From positions 248,001-312,000 of the forward strand of contig CAWBFD010000003.1 in NCBI GenBank assembly GCA_963788115.1: a stretch of 64,000 nucleotides of DNA, in the 5' to 3' direction. The translations under genes and the position numbers were made by a program. Numbering within the stretch: position 1 is the stretch's first letter; each line of letters starts with the position of its first letter. This DNA comes from CAWBFD01 sp963788115. GTDB lineage: Bacteria; Actinomycetota; Thermoleophilia; Solirubrobacterales; 70-9. Below the pieces are notes generated by a model, which saw nothing but the letters and a program-made list of their open reading frames with translations, was not told the DNA's origin and did no database searches. This document shows positions 8,265 to 17,783 of the stretch, piece after piece.

Positions 8265-9197
8265 CTAAGACCCACGCGGCGAGGAGACCCGGTCGCGTGG
8301 GTTCACGATCGGCCTCAGGACCGGCTCGACTCGATCGCGAAGGTGCTCGAAGTCGGGCGGCAGCGAGAGCTTCTCGCCCAGATGCTCGAGCGGCTCGTCC
8401 ACCGTGAACCCCGGGCCCAGGGTGGCGATCTCGAACAGCACCCCGCTCGGCTCGCGGAAGTAGATCGAGCGGAAGTAGAAGCGGTCGATCACCGGCGTCG
8501 GCTGTGCCCCTGCGGCGATCACACGATCGCGCCAGGCCTCGTGCTCCTCGGGCTCGGACGCCCAGGCGATGTGGTGGACGGTGCCCGCCCCCTGCAGTCC
8601 CGGCTCGGCCGGGGGCTCGTCGTAGTAGTAGAGGCCTCCGCGTCGCTCACCGCGTGCCTCCCACGCGCCGTCGGTCCTGGTGAAGCCAAGCGCATCCTCG
8701 AGCAGCCCGCGGCTGGCGTCCCCGTTGGAGCTGAACGCGCGGGCGGCGTGGAACCCGCGGAGGGCCACCTCGGCCGGGACATCGGGGTGATCCGCGATCA
8801 GCGGCTCGTCCGGGACCTCGACCACGGCCAACTCGTGTCCGAGCCCCTCCGGGTCGGTGAAGCGCAGCACATCGCCGTCGCGCTCGGGCTCGATCCCCGA
8901 GCCGGCCAGGCGATCGGCCCAGAAGTCCAGCGCCTCCGGCGAGGCCACCCGCCAAGCGATCCGGTGGATCATGCCGTCGCCGGCCCGGCCCCCCGGGGTC
9001 CCCGGGTACTCGAAGAAGGTGAGGTCGGAACCGGCGCTGCCCTTTTCGTCGGCGTAGAAGAGGTGGTATACGGTCGGGTTGTCCTGGTTCACGGTCTTCT
9101 TCACCAGGCGCAGCCCCAGCGTGCCGGCGTAGAAGTCAACGTTGCGCTGGGCGTCGGCCGTGATCGCCGTGATGTGGTGGATCCCTTCGAGCTGCAT
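8265..9197 (-). CDS. VOC-superfamily ring-cleaving dioxygenase (MhqO/LinE-like)
   Basis: 310 residues made of two vicinal-oxygen-chelate modules. Module 1 (about 1-145) begins LEGIHHITAITADAQRNVDF, with the first metal-ligand His in IHHIT. Module 2 (about 150-300) contains VHHIAWA and ends EPSGVLFEIAT, whose Glu would complete the His-His-Glu metal site. Such proteins cleave or isomerise hydroquinone/catechol-like rings or act in quinone detoxification; the actual substrate is unknown. The neighbouring HxlR regulator fits the quinone-response theme known from Bacillus. The start is the ATG at 9197; a divergent aminotransferase gene lies 189 bases away. Confidence 0.82.
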   Translation of the reverse strand: MQLEGIHHITAITADAQRNVDFYAGTLGLRLVKKTVNQDNPTVYHLFYADEKGSAGSDLTFFEYPGTPGGRAGDGMIHRIAWRVASPEALDFWADRLAGSGIEPERDGDVLRFTDPEGLGHELAVVEVPDEPLIADHPDVPAEVALRGFHAARAFSSNGDASRGLLEDALGFTRTDGAWEARGERRGGLYYYDEPPAEPGLQGAGTVHHIAWASEPEEHEAWRDRVIAAGAQPTPVIDRFYFRSIYFREPSGVLFEIATLGPGFTVDEPLEHLGEKLSLPPDFEHLRDRVEPVLRPIVNPRDRVSSPRGS

Positions 9198-9386
9198 CGG
9201 TTCCCTCTCGAATCTGTCGGTTCCCTACGTGAACGGGATATTTGTGCGTGCAACTATATCACCGGCGAACCAGACAACGCGGCTTTGTACACAGCGAAAT
9301 CACTGACGCCGCTACGCTGACGATCCACCCAGGCACCGTGCGGCCCTGCCACGGTCCAGAACCCACCCGCCAATCGAGGAGCGTAG

Positions 9387-10772
9387 ATGACCGTCGAGGA
9401 GACCACTACCCGCATCGAGCGTGCCCGGGTCAAGGAGCTCACCGACCGTGAGCTGGCGAGGTTCGCCGAGCGCACCCCGGCGTCGAAGGAGCGGTACGAG
9501 CGCGCGGTGAAGGTGATGCCGAAGGGCGTTCCCTCCTCGTTCCAGGAGAACGATCCCTGGCCTGTCTACATCGAGCGGGGGGACGGGTCGCGCGTCTGGG
9601 ACGTCGACGGCAACGAGTACGCCGACTTCCACAACGGCTTCGGAGTGATGTGCATCGGCCACGCCAATCCGATCGTCGGTGCGGCAGTGAAGGCCCGTGT
9701 CGATATGGGCACCCACTTCGCCGCCCCCACCGACGGGTCGATCGTGGTCGCCGAGGAGCTCACCCGACGCTTCGGCCTGTCGCAATGGCGCTTCACCAAC
9801 TCCGGCACCGAGTCGACGATGGACGCCGTCCATCTCGCGCGGGGCGCCACCGGCCGCGATGTGATCCTCAAGATCGAGGGCTCCTATCACGGGCACCACG
9901 ACGCCGTGATGGTCTCGGTCTACCCCGAGCTGGAGGAGCTGGGCAACCGCGACGACCCCCGCTCGGTGCCCTACGGCGCCGGCTACCCGCTGGCCCTGAC
10001 CGAGCTCACGCGCGCGGTTCCGTTCAACGACGCCGACGCGCTCGAGACCGTGCTCGCCAAGCTCGAGGGCAAGGTCGCCGGACTGATCATGGAGCCGGCG
10101 ATGATGAACATCAACGTCATCCCGCCGGCCGAGGGCTACCTCGAGCGGGTGCGTGAGCTGACCACCGAGCACGGGGTGAAGCTGATCTTCGACGAGGTCA
10201 AGACCGGCGCCACGATCGCCTATGGCGGCGCCACCAAGCGGTTCGGCGTCCAGCCCGACATGGTCACTCTGGCGAAGGCGACCTGCGGCGGGTATCCGGG
10301 CGGGTCGGTCGGGATGACCGAGGAGATCGCCCGGCTAGTCACCGACGGCACCGTTCACCAGTACGGGACTTTCAACGGCAATCCGCTGGTGATGGCGGCG
10401 GCGCAGGCGGCCCTGACCGAGGTGCTGACGGAGGACGTCTACGCCAAGCTCGAGGCGACGAACGAGAAGCTGATGGCCGCGTGCGACGAGATCATCAACC
10501 GCTACGGGCTCCCGGCCTACACGGAGGGATTGGGCGCCAAGGGGTGCGTGATCTTCGCCGGGGAGCCGCTGCGCGAGTACCGCGACTACCTGACGAAGGT
10601 CGACGGCGAGCTCGCGACCCTGGCCTGGCTCTACCACATGAACCACGGGATCTTCATGACCCCGGGGGTCGAGGAGGAGTGGACGCTGTCGCTCGCCCAC
10701 TCCGACCAGGACGTCGAACGCTACATCGCCGCGTTCGAGACGTTCGCCGCGGACGTCACCCGGGCCTCCTGA
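9387..10772 (+). CDS. class III PLP aminotransferase (glutamate-1-semialdehyde aminomutase-like)
   Basis: 461 residues, fold type I, class III. Key residues: the PLP-phosphate region NSGTEST (138-144), Asp269 in IFDEVKTG (pairs with the pyridine nitrogen), and Lys297 in TLAKATCGGYPGG (Schiff base). The family includes glutamate-1-semialdehyde 2,1-aminomutase, but the start (PWPVYIERGDGSRVWDVDGN) and the altered lysine loop place it with the aspartate aminotransferase family proteins of unknown substrate, not true HemL. A ribosome binding site (GAGGAG, about 9376-9381) precedes the ATG. It is alone, with a convergent PLP decarboxylase gene downstream. Confidence 0.85.
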   Translation: MTVEETTTRIERARVKELTDRELARFAERTPASKERYERAVKVMPKGVPSSFQENDPWPVYIERGDGSRVWDVDGNEYADFHNGFGVMCIGHANPIVGAAVKARVDMGTHFAAPTDGSIVVAEELTRRFGLSQWRFTNSGTESTMDAVHLARGATGRDVILKIEGSYHGHHDAVMVSVYPELEELGNRDDPRSVPYGAGYPLALTELTRAVPFNDADALETVLAKLEGKVAGLIMEPAMMNINVIPPAEGYLERVRELTTEHGVKLIFDEVKTGATIAYGGATKRFGVQPDMVTLAKATCGGYPGGSVGMTEEIARLVTDGTVHQYGTFNGNPLVMAAAQAALTEVLTEDVYAKLEATNEKLMAACDEIINRYGLPAYTEGLGAKGCVIFAGEPLREYRDYLTKVDGELATLAWLYHMNHGIFMTPGVEEEWTLSLAHSDQDVERYIAAFETFAADVTRAS

Positions 10773-10819
10773 GCCGGCCGTCGTTTTCCGGGTTCATGGT
10801 CACGTTGTGAGGCCGGTCC

Positions 10820-12349
10820 TCATGGCGTCGCCAGGTGCCCGATTCTTCCCTCGGTGAGGCCTTCTGGTCGCATCTCACCGTCCAGGGCCGCGCCCAGCTC
10901 GGCGGCCACGTCCAGGAGCGCGTCCACGTCCTCGGCCTCGGTGCGGAAATTGGTGATGCACGACCGAAGCACGAACCGGCCCCGAAGAACCGCATTCGAC
11001 GGATAGACCCGGCCGCTCATCTGCAGCGCCGTCATCAACCGCTCGTTGAGCGCGTCCAGGTACTCCTCCCGGCCCGACCCGTCACCCAGCCCCGGTGGCA
11101 CGTACCGGAAGCAGCAGATCGACAGCGTCACCGGCGCCATCGGCTCGAACTCGTCCCGCTCGGCGGCCCGTCGGTGCAGGTATCTGGTCAGCTCGACGTC
11201 GTGGGCGATCCGCCGGGCGTAACCCCGACGGCCGTGGGCGAGCAGCGAAACCCACACCTTGAGCGCCCAGAACCCGCGGGAGAACTGCGGGCCAATGTCG
11301 ATCCCGTCGACCCCGGACCCGGTCCGCTCCTTGTCCTCGTGGACGTAGGCGGCATGCTCGGCGATCGAGAATGACCGTCTCAGGTCCTCGAAGTCCCTGA
11401 CGAGGATGCAGCCGCCGGAGTGGGGCGTGTAGAGCCATTTATGCGGATCGAAGGCGATCGAGTCGGCTCGCTCGATCCCGGCCAGCAGCGGCCGGAGCTC
11501 GTCGGCGAGCACCGCCGGGCCGCCGTAGGCGCCGTCGACGTGGAACCAAAGATCGTGCGCGTCGCACACCTCGGCGATCTGCTCCAGGGGGTCGATCGCC
11601 CCCGTCGCCACGGTGCCGGCCGACCCGACAACCGCGATTGGCCGCTTGCCCGCCGCCCGGTCCGCGTCGATCGCGGCCTCGAGCGCGTCGAGATCCAGCC
11701 GATATTCGCGGTCCACGGGGAGCAACCGGACGGCGTCCCGTCCCAGCCCGAGCATGTCGGCGGCTCGGGCATTGACGCCGTGGAGCTCCTCGGAGCCGTA
11801 GATCATGAGCTGCGGACGCCCTCGAAGTCCCTCCGCCCGAACGTCCCAGCCGGCCTTGCGGTCGCGGGCCAGCTTCAGACCGACGAAGCCGGCGATGGCA
11901 CCCCCGGAGAGCAGGACGCCGCCGGATCCTTCGCGAAGGCCGAATCGGCGGGCGAACCACCGGGTCAGATGATGCTCGATCTCCGAGGCCGCCGGGGAGA
12001 GACGCCATCCGCCCAGGTTCGCGTTGAGCCCCGCGGCGAGGAGATCGGCCGCGGCCCCGGGCACCGTGCCCGCTCCGGAGATGTACGCCATGAACCGCGG
12101 GTGTCCCGTGTACATCGATCGCTCCAGGACGACCTCGCGAAGGTGCTCGAGCAGATCGTCGAGCGGCATCGGGTCCTCCGGGACGTCGAGTCCGACGACC
12201 TCCCGGACCCGGTCCACGCCCTCGTATCGGCTCACGGGCAGGTCCCGGAGCCGCTCGAGGAGCTCCTGCCAGATGTCGAGAACGCCGTCGCCCAGCGCAC
12301 GGGCCTGCTCTGGCGGCCAGTCCAGATCGGGAACGGGGTCGGGCTTCAT
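10820..12349 (-). CDS. group II PLP-dependent amino acid decarboxylase
   Basis: 509 residues, aromatic-L-amino-acid/glutamate/histidine decarboxylase family. An N-terminal helical part is followed by the GHPRFMAYISG segment near residue 83 and the PLP domain with HVDGAYGGPAVL and the Schiff-base lysine in FDPHKWLYTPHSGG (about 305). The C-terminal domain includes LRSCITNFRT. It should convert an L-amino acid to the amine plus CO2, cytoplasmic and dimeric. Substrate class (aromatic or not) is not decided by the residues I can read. It is convergent with the aminotransferase, 47 bases apart. Confidence 0.88.
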   Translation of the reverse strand: MKPDPVPDLDWPPEQARALGDGVLDIWQELLERLRDLPVSRYEGVDRVREVVGLDVPEDPMPLDDLLEHLREVVLERSMYTGHPRFMAYISGAGTVPGAAADLLAAGLNANLGGWRLSPAASEIEHHLTRWFARRFGLREGSGGVLLSGGAIAGFVGLKLARDRKAGWDVRAEGLRGRPQLMIYGSEELHGVNARAADMLGLGRDAVRLLPVDREYRLDLDALEAAIDADRAAGKRPIAVVGSAGTVATGAIDPLEQIAEVCDAHDLWFHVDGAYGGPAVLADELRPLLAGIERADSIAFDPHKWLYTPHSGGCILVRDFEDLRRSFSIAEHAAYVHEDKERTGSGVDGIDIGPQFSRGFWALKVWVSLLAHGRRGYARRIAHDVELTRYLHRRAAERDEFEPMAPVTLSICCFRYVPPGLGDGSGREEYLDALNERLMTALQMSGRVYPSNAVLRGRFVLRSCITNFRTEAEDVDALLDVAAELGAALDGEMRPEGLTEGRIGHLATP

Positions 12350-12435
12350 CTCTTGGACCCCACGATTACCCGATCCCCCCGGCGCCGAGCGTGATGCAGC
12401 TCACAAAGTCGGAACTGGGAGGCTGAGAGCGGGAT

Positions 12436-12816
12436 CTACTCGAGTGCGGCGCGGGCGCTGTCGAGGTCGTCGGTGGCGACCACCAGCTTGATCCCGCCGA
12501 ACGTGGTGTACGCAAGCTCGATGTTGACGTTGGCGTTGCCGAGGGCGCGCGCGAGCCCCCCCAGGGTGCCGGGCCGGTCGTTGACGTCGATCACCAGAAC
12601 CTCCCGCTGGTCGGCGACGCCAAGCCCAGCTCGTTCCAGCGCCTCCCCGACCGCGGCGGCCTTCTCGTCCGGGACCAGGATGTGGATCACTCCGCGCCCC
12701 TCCCCCGTCATCGCGCACATCCCCTCGATGTTGACCCCGGCCTCACCGGTGGCCTCGCCGAGGCGGGCGAGCTCGCCCGGGCGGTCCCTGAGGATCACGG
12801 TGATATCGGTCGCCAT
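12436..12816 (-). CDS. tandem ACT-domain protein
   Basis: 126 residues with two ACT domains: residues about 4-70 (TVILRDRPGELARLGEATGE) and about 74-126 (VLVIDVNDRPGTLGGLARAL). No catalytic domain is attached, so it is a free-standing small-molecule sensor, probably for an amino acid. The ATG at 12816 is chosen because GAGGAGT precedes it by five bases; a longer in-frame start at 12888 adds a low-complexity Pro/Arg leader. It is transcribed towards and 86 bases upstream of the decarboxylase gene on the same strand, so the two may be cotranscribed. Confidence 0.8.
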   Translation of the reverse strand: MATDITVILRDRPGELARLGEATGEAGVNIEGMCAMTGEGRGVIHILVPDEKAAAVGEALERAGLGVADQREVLVIDVNDRPGTLGGLARALGNANVNIELAYTTFGGIKLVVATDDLDSARAALE

Positions 12817-12926
12817 CTCGACTCCTCGAAGTATTCCGCACGTAGGCGGGGCATGCGGACCCCAGCGTCGCCGGCCGGGAGGAGGCACGGAGTGGGCCAG
12901 GAGCAGCGGGTAGCCTCAAGGCACAT

Positions 12927-14939
12927 ATGCCGAACCGGCTCGCCCATGAGACAAGTCCCTACCTCCTCCAGCACGAGGACAACCCCGTCGACTGGTACCC
13001 GTGGGGCGAGGAAGCGCTCGAGCGAGCGCGCGAGCTCGACCGGCCGATCCTGCTCTCGATCGGCTACTCGTCGTGCCACTGGTGCCACGTGATGGCGCAC
13101 GAGTCGTTCGAGGACACCGAGACCGCCACCTACATGAACGAGCATTTCGTCCCGATCAAGGTCGATCGCGAGGAGCGGCCGGACCTCGACGCGATCTACA
13201 TGGAGGCAGTGCAGGGCATGACCGGCCACGGAGGGTGGCCGATGACGGTCTTCCTCGATCCCGACGGGGTGCCGTTCTACGGGGGCACCTACTTCCCGCC
13301 GGAGCCCCGCCACGGGATGCCGAGCTTCCGGACCGTGATGGAGGCAGTGGTGGAGTCGTGGGGCGTGCAACGGGAGCAGATCCGGGCCTCGGCAGCCAGG
13401 ATCCGCGAGCAGCTCGGGGCCCTCGCTCGTGCCGCTCCATCGACCGAGCTACTGAGCGCCGACATCGTGGACGCCGCGGTCGCCCAGCTACGCGGGCAGG
13501 CGGACATGCGGCACGGCGGCTTCGGCGGCGCCCCCAAGTTTCCGCCGGCCTCGGCGGTCGAGCTGCTGCTCGGGCGCAGGGTGACCGACATCCCCGAGCT
13601 GACCCTCGACGCGATGGCGCACGGCGGCATCCACGACCAGCTCGGCGGCGGCTTCGCTCGCTACGCGGTCGATGCCGCCTGGCTCGTGCCTCACTTCGAG
13701 AAGATGCTCTACGACAACGCCCTCCTCGCGAGCGCGTATCTCCATGGCTGGCAGGCGCTCGGCCACGAGCGCTGGCGGGCGACCTGCGAGCGGACCCTCG
13801 ACTGGGCGCTGCGGGAGATGCGCGGCCCCGAGGGCGGCTTCTACTCGGCGCTCGACGCGGACTCCGAGGGTGAGGAGGGGCGGTTCTATCTCTGGGACGC
13901 CGGGGAGATGCGTGCGGTGCTCGCGGACGCGGGCCTCGGCGAGGTCGCCGGCGAGATCCTCGACTACTGGGGCGTGACCGAGGCCGGCAACTTCGAGGGC
14001 CGGAGCATCCTCCACGTTCCCCAGGGCGCCGAGGGAGGGCCGCCCCCGCGGATCGAAGAGGCGCGGGCCGCGCTCTATGAGCACCGGGCGAAGCGCGTCT
14101 GGCCAGGGCTCGACGACAAGCGGGTCCTCTCGTGGAACGCGCTGATGATCGCCGCTCTCGCCGAGGCGGGCGCGGTGCTGGGGCGCGACGACTATCTCGC
14201 GGCCGCGACAACCTGCGCCGAGTTCGTCTGGACGCAAATGCGCGACGAGAGCGGACGGCTGCTCCGAACCTGGAAGGATGGCGAGGCCCGGCTGCCCGCT
14301 TATCTCGAGGACCATGCCTACCTGGTCGACGCGCTGCTGACTCTGTACGAGTCGACGTTCGAGCGCCGGTGGTTCGACGCGGCGCGAGAGACCGCGGACC
14401 GGATGATCGCCCACTTCGCCGACGCCGAGCGCGGCGGCTTCTTCACCACCGCCCACGATCACGGGCAGCTGATTGCCCGGCGCAAGGATGTCGAGGACCA
14501 CCCGATCCCGTCGGGGAACTCGGCGGCAGCGCTGGCGCTCCTGCGCCTGGCCGCGCTCACCGGCGAGCACGAATACGAGCGCCAGGCGGTCTCGGTCTTT
14601 CGCTTGCTGCACCGGGCGGCGGCCCGGCATCCCCAGGCCATGGCGCACCTGCTCCGGGCGATGGACTTCCACTTCGCGGCGGTCAAGGAGGTCGCGCTGG
14701 TGGCGCCCGAGGCGACCGACGCGGCCGCCGCGGCCGACCTCGAGGGACTCGCGGCCGTGGTTCGCTCGCGCCGACGGCCCCATCTCGTCTTGGCCGGCGG
14801 TCCCGAGGGCACCGAGCGGCCCGAGCTGATGCGCGCCCGCACTGCCGTCGACGGCCGGACCGCCGCCTATGTCTGCGAGAACTTCTCCTGCCGGCGCCCG
14901 GTGACCGAGCCCGAAGAGCTGGAGGCCGCGCTTCGGTGA
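12927..14939 (+). CDS. YyaL/SSP411-type protein (thioredoxin-like plus glycosidase-like barrel)
   Basis: 670 residues, DUF255 family. Residues 1-165 form a thioredoxin-like domain that starts with the family signature NRLAHETSPYLLQHEDNPVD and carries Cys50-x-x-Cys53 (SSCHWCHVM). The rest is an alpha/alpha toroid related to N-acylglucosamine 2-epimerase-like proteins (GGFGGAPKFPP, HFEKMLYDNA, LDADSEGEEG). The family is universal but its role is unsettled (redox or sugar-related). The protein is full length with intact CxxC. It is divergent from the ACT gene, with 110 bases between starts. Confidence 0.9.
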   Translation: MPNRLAHETSPYLLQHEDNPVDWYPWGEEALERARELDRPILLSIGYSSCHWCHVMAHESFEDTETATYMNEHFVPIKVDREERPDLDAIYMEAVQGMTGHGGWPMTVFLDPDGVPFYGGTYFPPEPRHGMPSFRTVMEAVVESWGVQREQIRASAARIREQLGALARAAPSTELLSADIVDAAVAQLRGQADMRHGGFGGAPKFPPASAVELLLGRRVTDIPELTLDAMAHGGIHDQLGGGFARYAVDAAWLVPHFEKMLYDNALLASAYLHGWQALGHERWRATCERTLDWALREMRGPEGGFYSALDADSEGEEGRFYLWDAGEMRAVLADAGLGEVAGEILDYWGVTEAGNFEGRSILHVPQGAEGGPPPRIEEARAALYEHRAKRVWPGLDDKRVLSWNALMIAALAEAGAVLGRDDYLAAATTCAEFVWTQMRDESGRLLRTWKDGEARLPAYLEDHAYLVDALLTLYESTFERRWFDAARETADRMIAHFADAERGGFFTTAHDHGQLIARRKDVEDHPIPSGNSAAALALLRLAALTGEHEYERQAVSVFRLLHRAAARHPQAMAHLLRAMDFHFAAVKEVALVAPEATDAAAAADLEGLAAVVRSRRRPHLVLAGGPEGTERPELMRARTAVDGRTAAYVCENFSCRRPVTEPEELEAALR

Positions 14940-15096
14940 GCGACCTGGACTTCTCCTGGCGGGCACAAAGGACAGACAGGTGCGAATCTCCCGCCAGAGG
15001 GGAGTGGTAACCAAGCTGCGGGGAGCGGCGGCCGAGCGGTTCCGGCGCCGCGCAGCGGGTGAACGGCGCGACTGACCCGTCGGGTAGCGTGCGAGC

Positions 15097-15825
15097 GTGG
15101 CTGAGGCCGCGTTCTGGGGGTTCGTCGGCGCCTCGTCGCTTCTGCTCGGGGCCGTGCTCGGACTCGCGTTTCGCCTGCCCACACGAGTGATCGGGCTCGT
15201 CCTGGGGTTCGGCGCCGGCACCCTGATCAGCGCCGTCGCCTTCGAGCTGACCGAGGAGGCGTATCGGCTCGGCGGGGCTGACGCCGTCACCTTCGGGCTC
15301 GCCGCGGGCGCCCTGACCTACTTCGCCGGCGACCTGCTGATCGCCCGGCGGGGGGCGAAGCCACGCATGAGCCCGATGGGGGAGCAGAAGGAAACAACCT
15401 CGAGCGCGTTGCTCCTGGGAGCGGTCCTCGACGGCATCCCCGAGTCGGCGGTGATCGGGATCACCCTGCTCGAGGGGGGCGAGATCGGCGTGGCCGTGTT
15501 GCTCGCGGTCTTCATCTCGAACCTCCCGGAGGCGCTCTCATCCTCGACGGGCATGCGCCAGGCCGGGCACCCGCCCTCGCGCATCCTGCTCACCTGGGGG
15601 CTAGTGGTCGTCGTCTCGGCGGTGGCTGCGGCGCTCGGCTACGGGTTGCTCGATGGGGCCTCGGGCGACGCCGTGGGTTTGATCCAGGCGTTCGCCGGCG
15701 GGGCGGTCCTCACGATGCTCGCCGATACGATGATGCCCGAGGCGTTCAATCGCGGCGGGCGCGCGGTCGGCCTCCTGGTGGTACTCGGATTCGCGCTCGC
15801 TTACCTGCTCTCGACCCTCGAGTAG
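15097..15825 (+). CDS. ZIP-family divalent metal transporter
   Basis: 242 residues with about eight hydrophobic helices. The central segment has LDGIPESAVIGITLLEGGE, the ZIP helix 4 signature, and NLPEALSSSTGM, the helix 5 signature, which together supply the metal-binding His/Glu/Asn positions (here the helix 4 His is replaced, reading DGIPES). The family takes up zinc, iron or manganese across the cytoplasmic membrane. GTG 15097 is the start. No Zur or Mn box is recognised upstream. Confidence 0.85.
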   Translation: MAEAAFWGFVGASSLLLGAVLGLAFRLPTRVIGLVLGFGAGTLISAVAFELTEEAYRLGGADAVTFGLAAGALTYFAGDLLIARRGAKPRMSPMGEQKETTSSALLLGAVLDGIPESAVIGITLLEGGEIGVAVLLAVFISNLPEALSSSTGMRQAGHPPSRILLTWGLVVVVSAVAAALGYGLLDGASGDAVGLIQAFAGGAVLTMLADTMMPEAFNRGGRAVGLLVVLGFALAYLLSTLE

Positions 15826-15942
15826 TGTCAGTCCGTGGACGAGGCCAGCGTTCGCGAGACTCCGGAGGGCACAATGGTGGGGCGCCCGCGCCGGGCGCGG
15901 GGTTGATCCGAGTGGTATCCCAGGCATGCAGGAGGAGCACAG

Positions 15943-16155
15943 ATGGCCAAGGAGCTCAAGCCGGGCGACCGCGTGGAGTGGAACTTCCGCGGCAGGACGG
16001 TGACCGGCAAGGTGCGGCGGCGGCTCACCAGGCGAACCGAGGTCGGCGGCCAGGTGGTCGCCGCATCGAAGGACGACCCGCGCTACGTCGTGCGCAGCGA
16101 AAGGTCCGGCAAGGAAACCACCCGGCGGCCGAGCGCCCTGCGCCGGGTGAGCTGA
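15943..16155 (+). CDS. DUF2945 (Tudor-like, hypervirulence-associated) small protein
   Basis: 70 residues; the whole length matches DUF2945: KPGDRVEWNFRGRTVTGKV, then a basic stretch and VAASKDDPRYVVRSERSGK. The fold is an SH3/Tudor-like beta barrel; the function is unknown. Ribosome binding site AGGAGGAGC lies seven bases before the ATG. Its stop is one base from the convergent glnA stop. Confidence 0.85.
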   Translation: MAKELKPGDRVEWNFRGRTVTGKVRRRLTRRTEVGGQVVAASKDDPRYVVRSERSGKETTRRPSALRRVS

Positions 16156-16156
16156 G

Positions 16157-17518
16157 CTACAGGATCGGCAGGAACTTCTCGATCTCCCACGGCGTGACCT
16201 GGACCCGGTATTCCTCCCACTCCTGGCGCTTGACCTCGATGAAGCGCTTAAACGTGTGCTCGCCGAGGATGCGAAGCACCAGCTCCGACTCGGCCGCGAT
16301 CTCGATCGCCTCGCCGAGCGTCTCCGGGAGCTGCTCGATACCGCGCTGGTGTCGCTCGTCCGGGGTCAGGTGGTAGAGGTTCTGCTCCATCGGCTCGGGC
16401 AGCTCATACCCGTGCTCGATCCCCTCGAGCCCGGCGTGGAGCATGCCCGCGAAGCAGAGGTACGGGTTGCACGCCGGGTCCGGGCAGCGCAGCTCGGCGC
16501 GGGTCGCGCCCTCCTTGCCCGGGTGGTAGAGCGGCACCCGGATCAGCGCCGAGCGGTTGCGCCGCGACCACGACAGGTACACAGGGGCCTCGAAGCCGGG
16601 GACCAGGCGCTTGTAGGAGTTCACCCACTGTGCGAACAGGGGTGAGATCTCGCGCGCATGCCGGAGCTGCCCGGCGATGAACTGCTTCGCGGTCTCGGAC
16701 AGGTAGTACTGGTCGTCGGGGTCGAAGAACGCGTTCCTGCCGGCCTTTGACAGCGACTGATGGACGTGCATCCCGGAGCCGTTCTCCCCGAACAACGGCT
16801 TCGGCATGAAGGTCGCATGCCACCCGTACTTCATCGCGTACTCCTTGACCACGATCCGGTAGGTCATGCAGTCGTCTGACATCGCGAGCGCGTCCTTGTA
16901 GCGCATGTCGACCTCGTGCTGCGAGGGCCCGACCTCGTGGTGGGCGTACTCGACGTGGATGCCGAGCTGCTCGAGGGCGAGGATCGTCTCCCGCCGGACG
17001 TCGGAGCCCGCGTCGAGCGTGGTCAGGTCGAAGTAGCCGCCCTCGTCGAGGATCTCAGGGGTGCCGTTCTCGGGCCTCGCCCCCTTGAAGTAGAAGTACT
17101 CGAGCTCGGGGCCGATGTTGTAGGTGTCGAAGCCCATGTCGGACGCGCGCTGGAGGGCCCGCCGCATGATCCAGCGCGGGTCGCCCTCATACGGCTCGCC
17201 CCCGGGCACCCTGATGTCGGCGAACATCCGCCCGGTGGCCTTCTCCTCGGGCCGCCAGGGCAGGATCGCGAACGTGCTGGGATCGGGCATCGCGATCATG
17301 TCCGACTCCTCGATCGGGTTGAAGCCGGTGATCGAGGATCCGTCGAATCCCATCCCGCCCTCGAACGCGTCGTCGAGCTCGGAGGCGTTGATCGAGAAGC
17401 TCTTCAGCTGGCCGAGGACATCCGTGAACCAGAGGCGGATGAAGCGGACGTCGCGGTCGGAGGCCTCCTTGATCACGTCGTCGGCGGTCTGGGTCTGGAC
17501 GGTCGCTGCGTCGGGCAT
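16157..17518 (-). CDS. glnA: type I glutamine synthetase
   Basis: 453 residues; makes glutamine from glutamate, ammonia and ATP. Beta-grasp domain at about 20-105 (VRFIRLWFTDVLGQLKSF, GMGFDGSSI), catalytic domain with metal and ATP sites (GPELEYFYF, HHEVGPSQHEVDM, GENGSGMHVHQS), and NRSALIRVP near residue 330. Where enteric GS-I beta has the adenylylated NLYDLPP loop, this protein reads NLYHLTPDERHQRGI and ends in the short VTPWEIEKFLPIL tail. That suggests the I-alpha (Bacillus/archaeal-like) class, regulated by feedback or partner proteins instead of adenylylation. ATG 17518 follows GGAGGAAC; a longer frame to 17686 has no signal for translation. Confidence 0.93.
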   Translation of the reverse strand: MPDAATVQTQTADDVIKEASDRDVRFIRLWFTDVLGQLKSFSINASELDDAFEGGMGFDGSSITGFNPIEESDMIAMPDPSTFAILPWRPEEKATGRMFADIRVPGGEPYEGDPRWIMRRALQRASDMGFDTYNIGPELEYFYFKGARPENGTPEILDEGGYFDLTTLDAGSDVRRETILALEQLGIHVEYAHHEVGPSQHEVDMRYKDALAMSDDCMTYRIVVKEYAMKYGWHATFMPKPLFGENGSGMHVHQSLSKAGRNAFFDPDDQYYLSETAKQFIAGQLRHAREISPLFAQWVNSYKRLVPGFEAPVYLSWSRRNRSALIRVPLYHPGKEGATRAELRCPDPACNPYLCFAGMLHAGLEGIEHGYELPEPMEQNLYHLTPDERHQRGIEQLPETLGEAIEIAAESELVLRILGEHTFKRFIEVKRQEWEEYRVQVTPWEIEKFLPIL

Positions 17519-17673
17519 CGTTCCTCCGGTAGGTGGGGCTGGCGGACTCTGGCGGAGGCGGAACCATATCGGCGCCGGGGCTGGGTCGGACGCGGGCCGG
17601 CGCGCGCCCCGCTCGACCGCTGAACCGCTCATCCGCAGGCTTCGTATAGAGGGGTGAGGGCACCGACAGACCC

Positions 17674-17717
17674 TTGCGGCCCACACTCTTGTGCGCTATA
17701 ACTTACGACACGTAAGT
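17674..17717 (+). promoter_or_regulatory. sigma70-type promoter with overlapping palindromic operator
   Basis: TTGCGG (17674-17679), a 17-base spacer and TATAAC (17697-17702) make a good promoter. A perfect 7-3-7 palindrome, ACTTACGACACGTAAGT (17701-17717), begins inside the -10 box, so a bound repressor would block RNA polymerase. Two further direct copies of CCGGCTAAA lie at 17720 and 17742. It drives the carboxymuconolactone-decarboxylase-like gene 67 bases downstream. Confidence 0.65.
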
Positions 17718-17783
17718 AACCGGCTAAAAGTAAAGTAAAGGCCGGCTAAAGGGCGGATAAACCACACACCGCTTGCTTTCGGG

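Noticed and set aside
9387..10772. Identification as HemL (glutamate-1-semialdehyde aminomutase)
   Set aside because: The lysine loop is TLAKATCGGYPGG instead of the HemL-type GKIIGGGxPxGA, and no other heme gene is near.
14940..15096. Possible manganese or metal riboswitch before the ZIP gene
   Set aside because: GGGGAGTGGTAACC looked suggestive but the rest of the yybP-ykoY consensus is absent.
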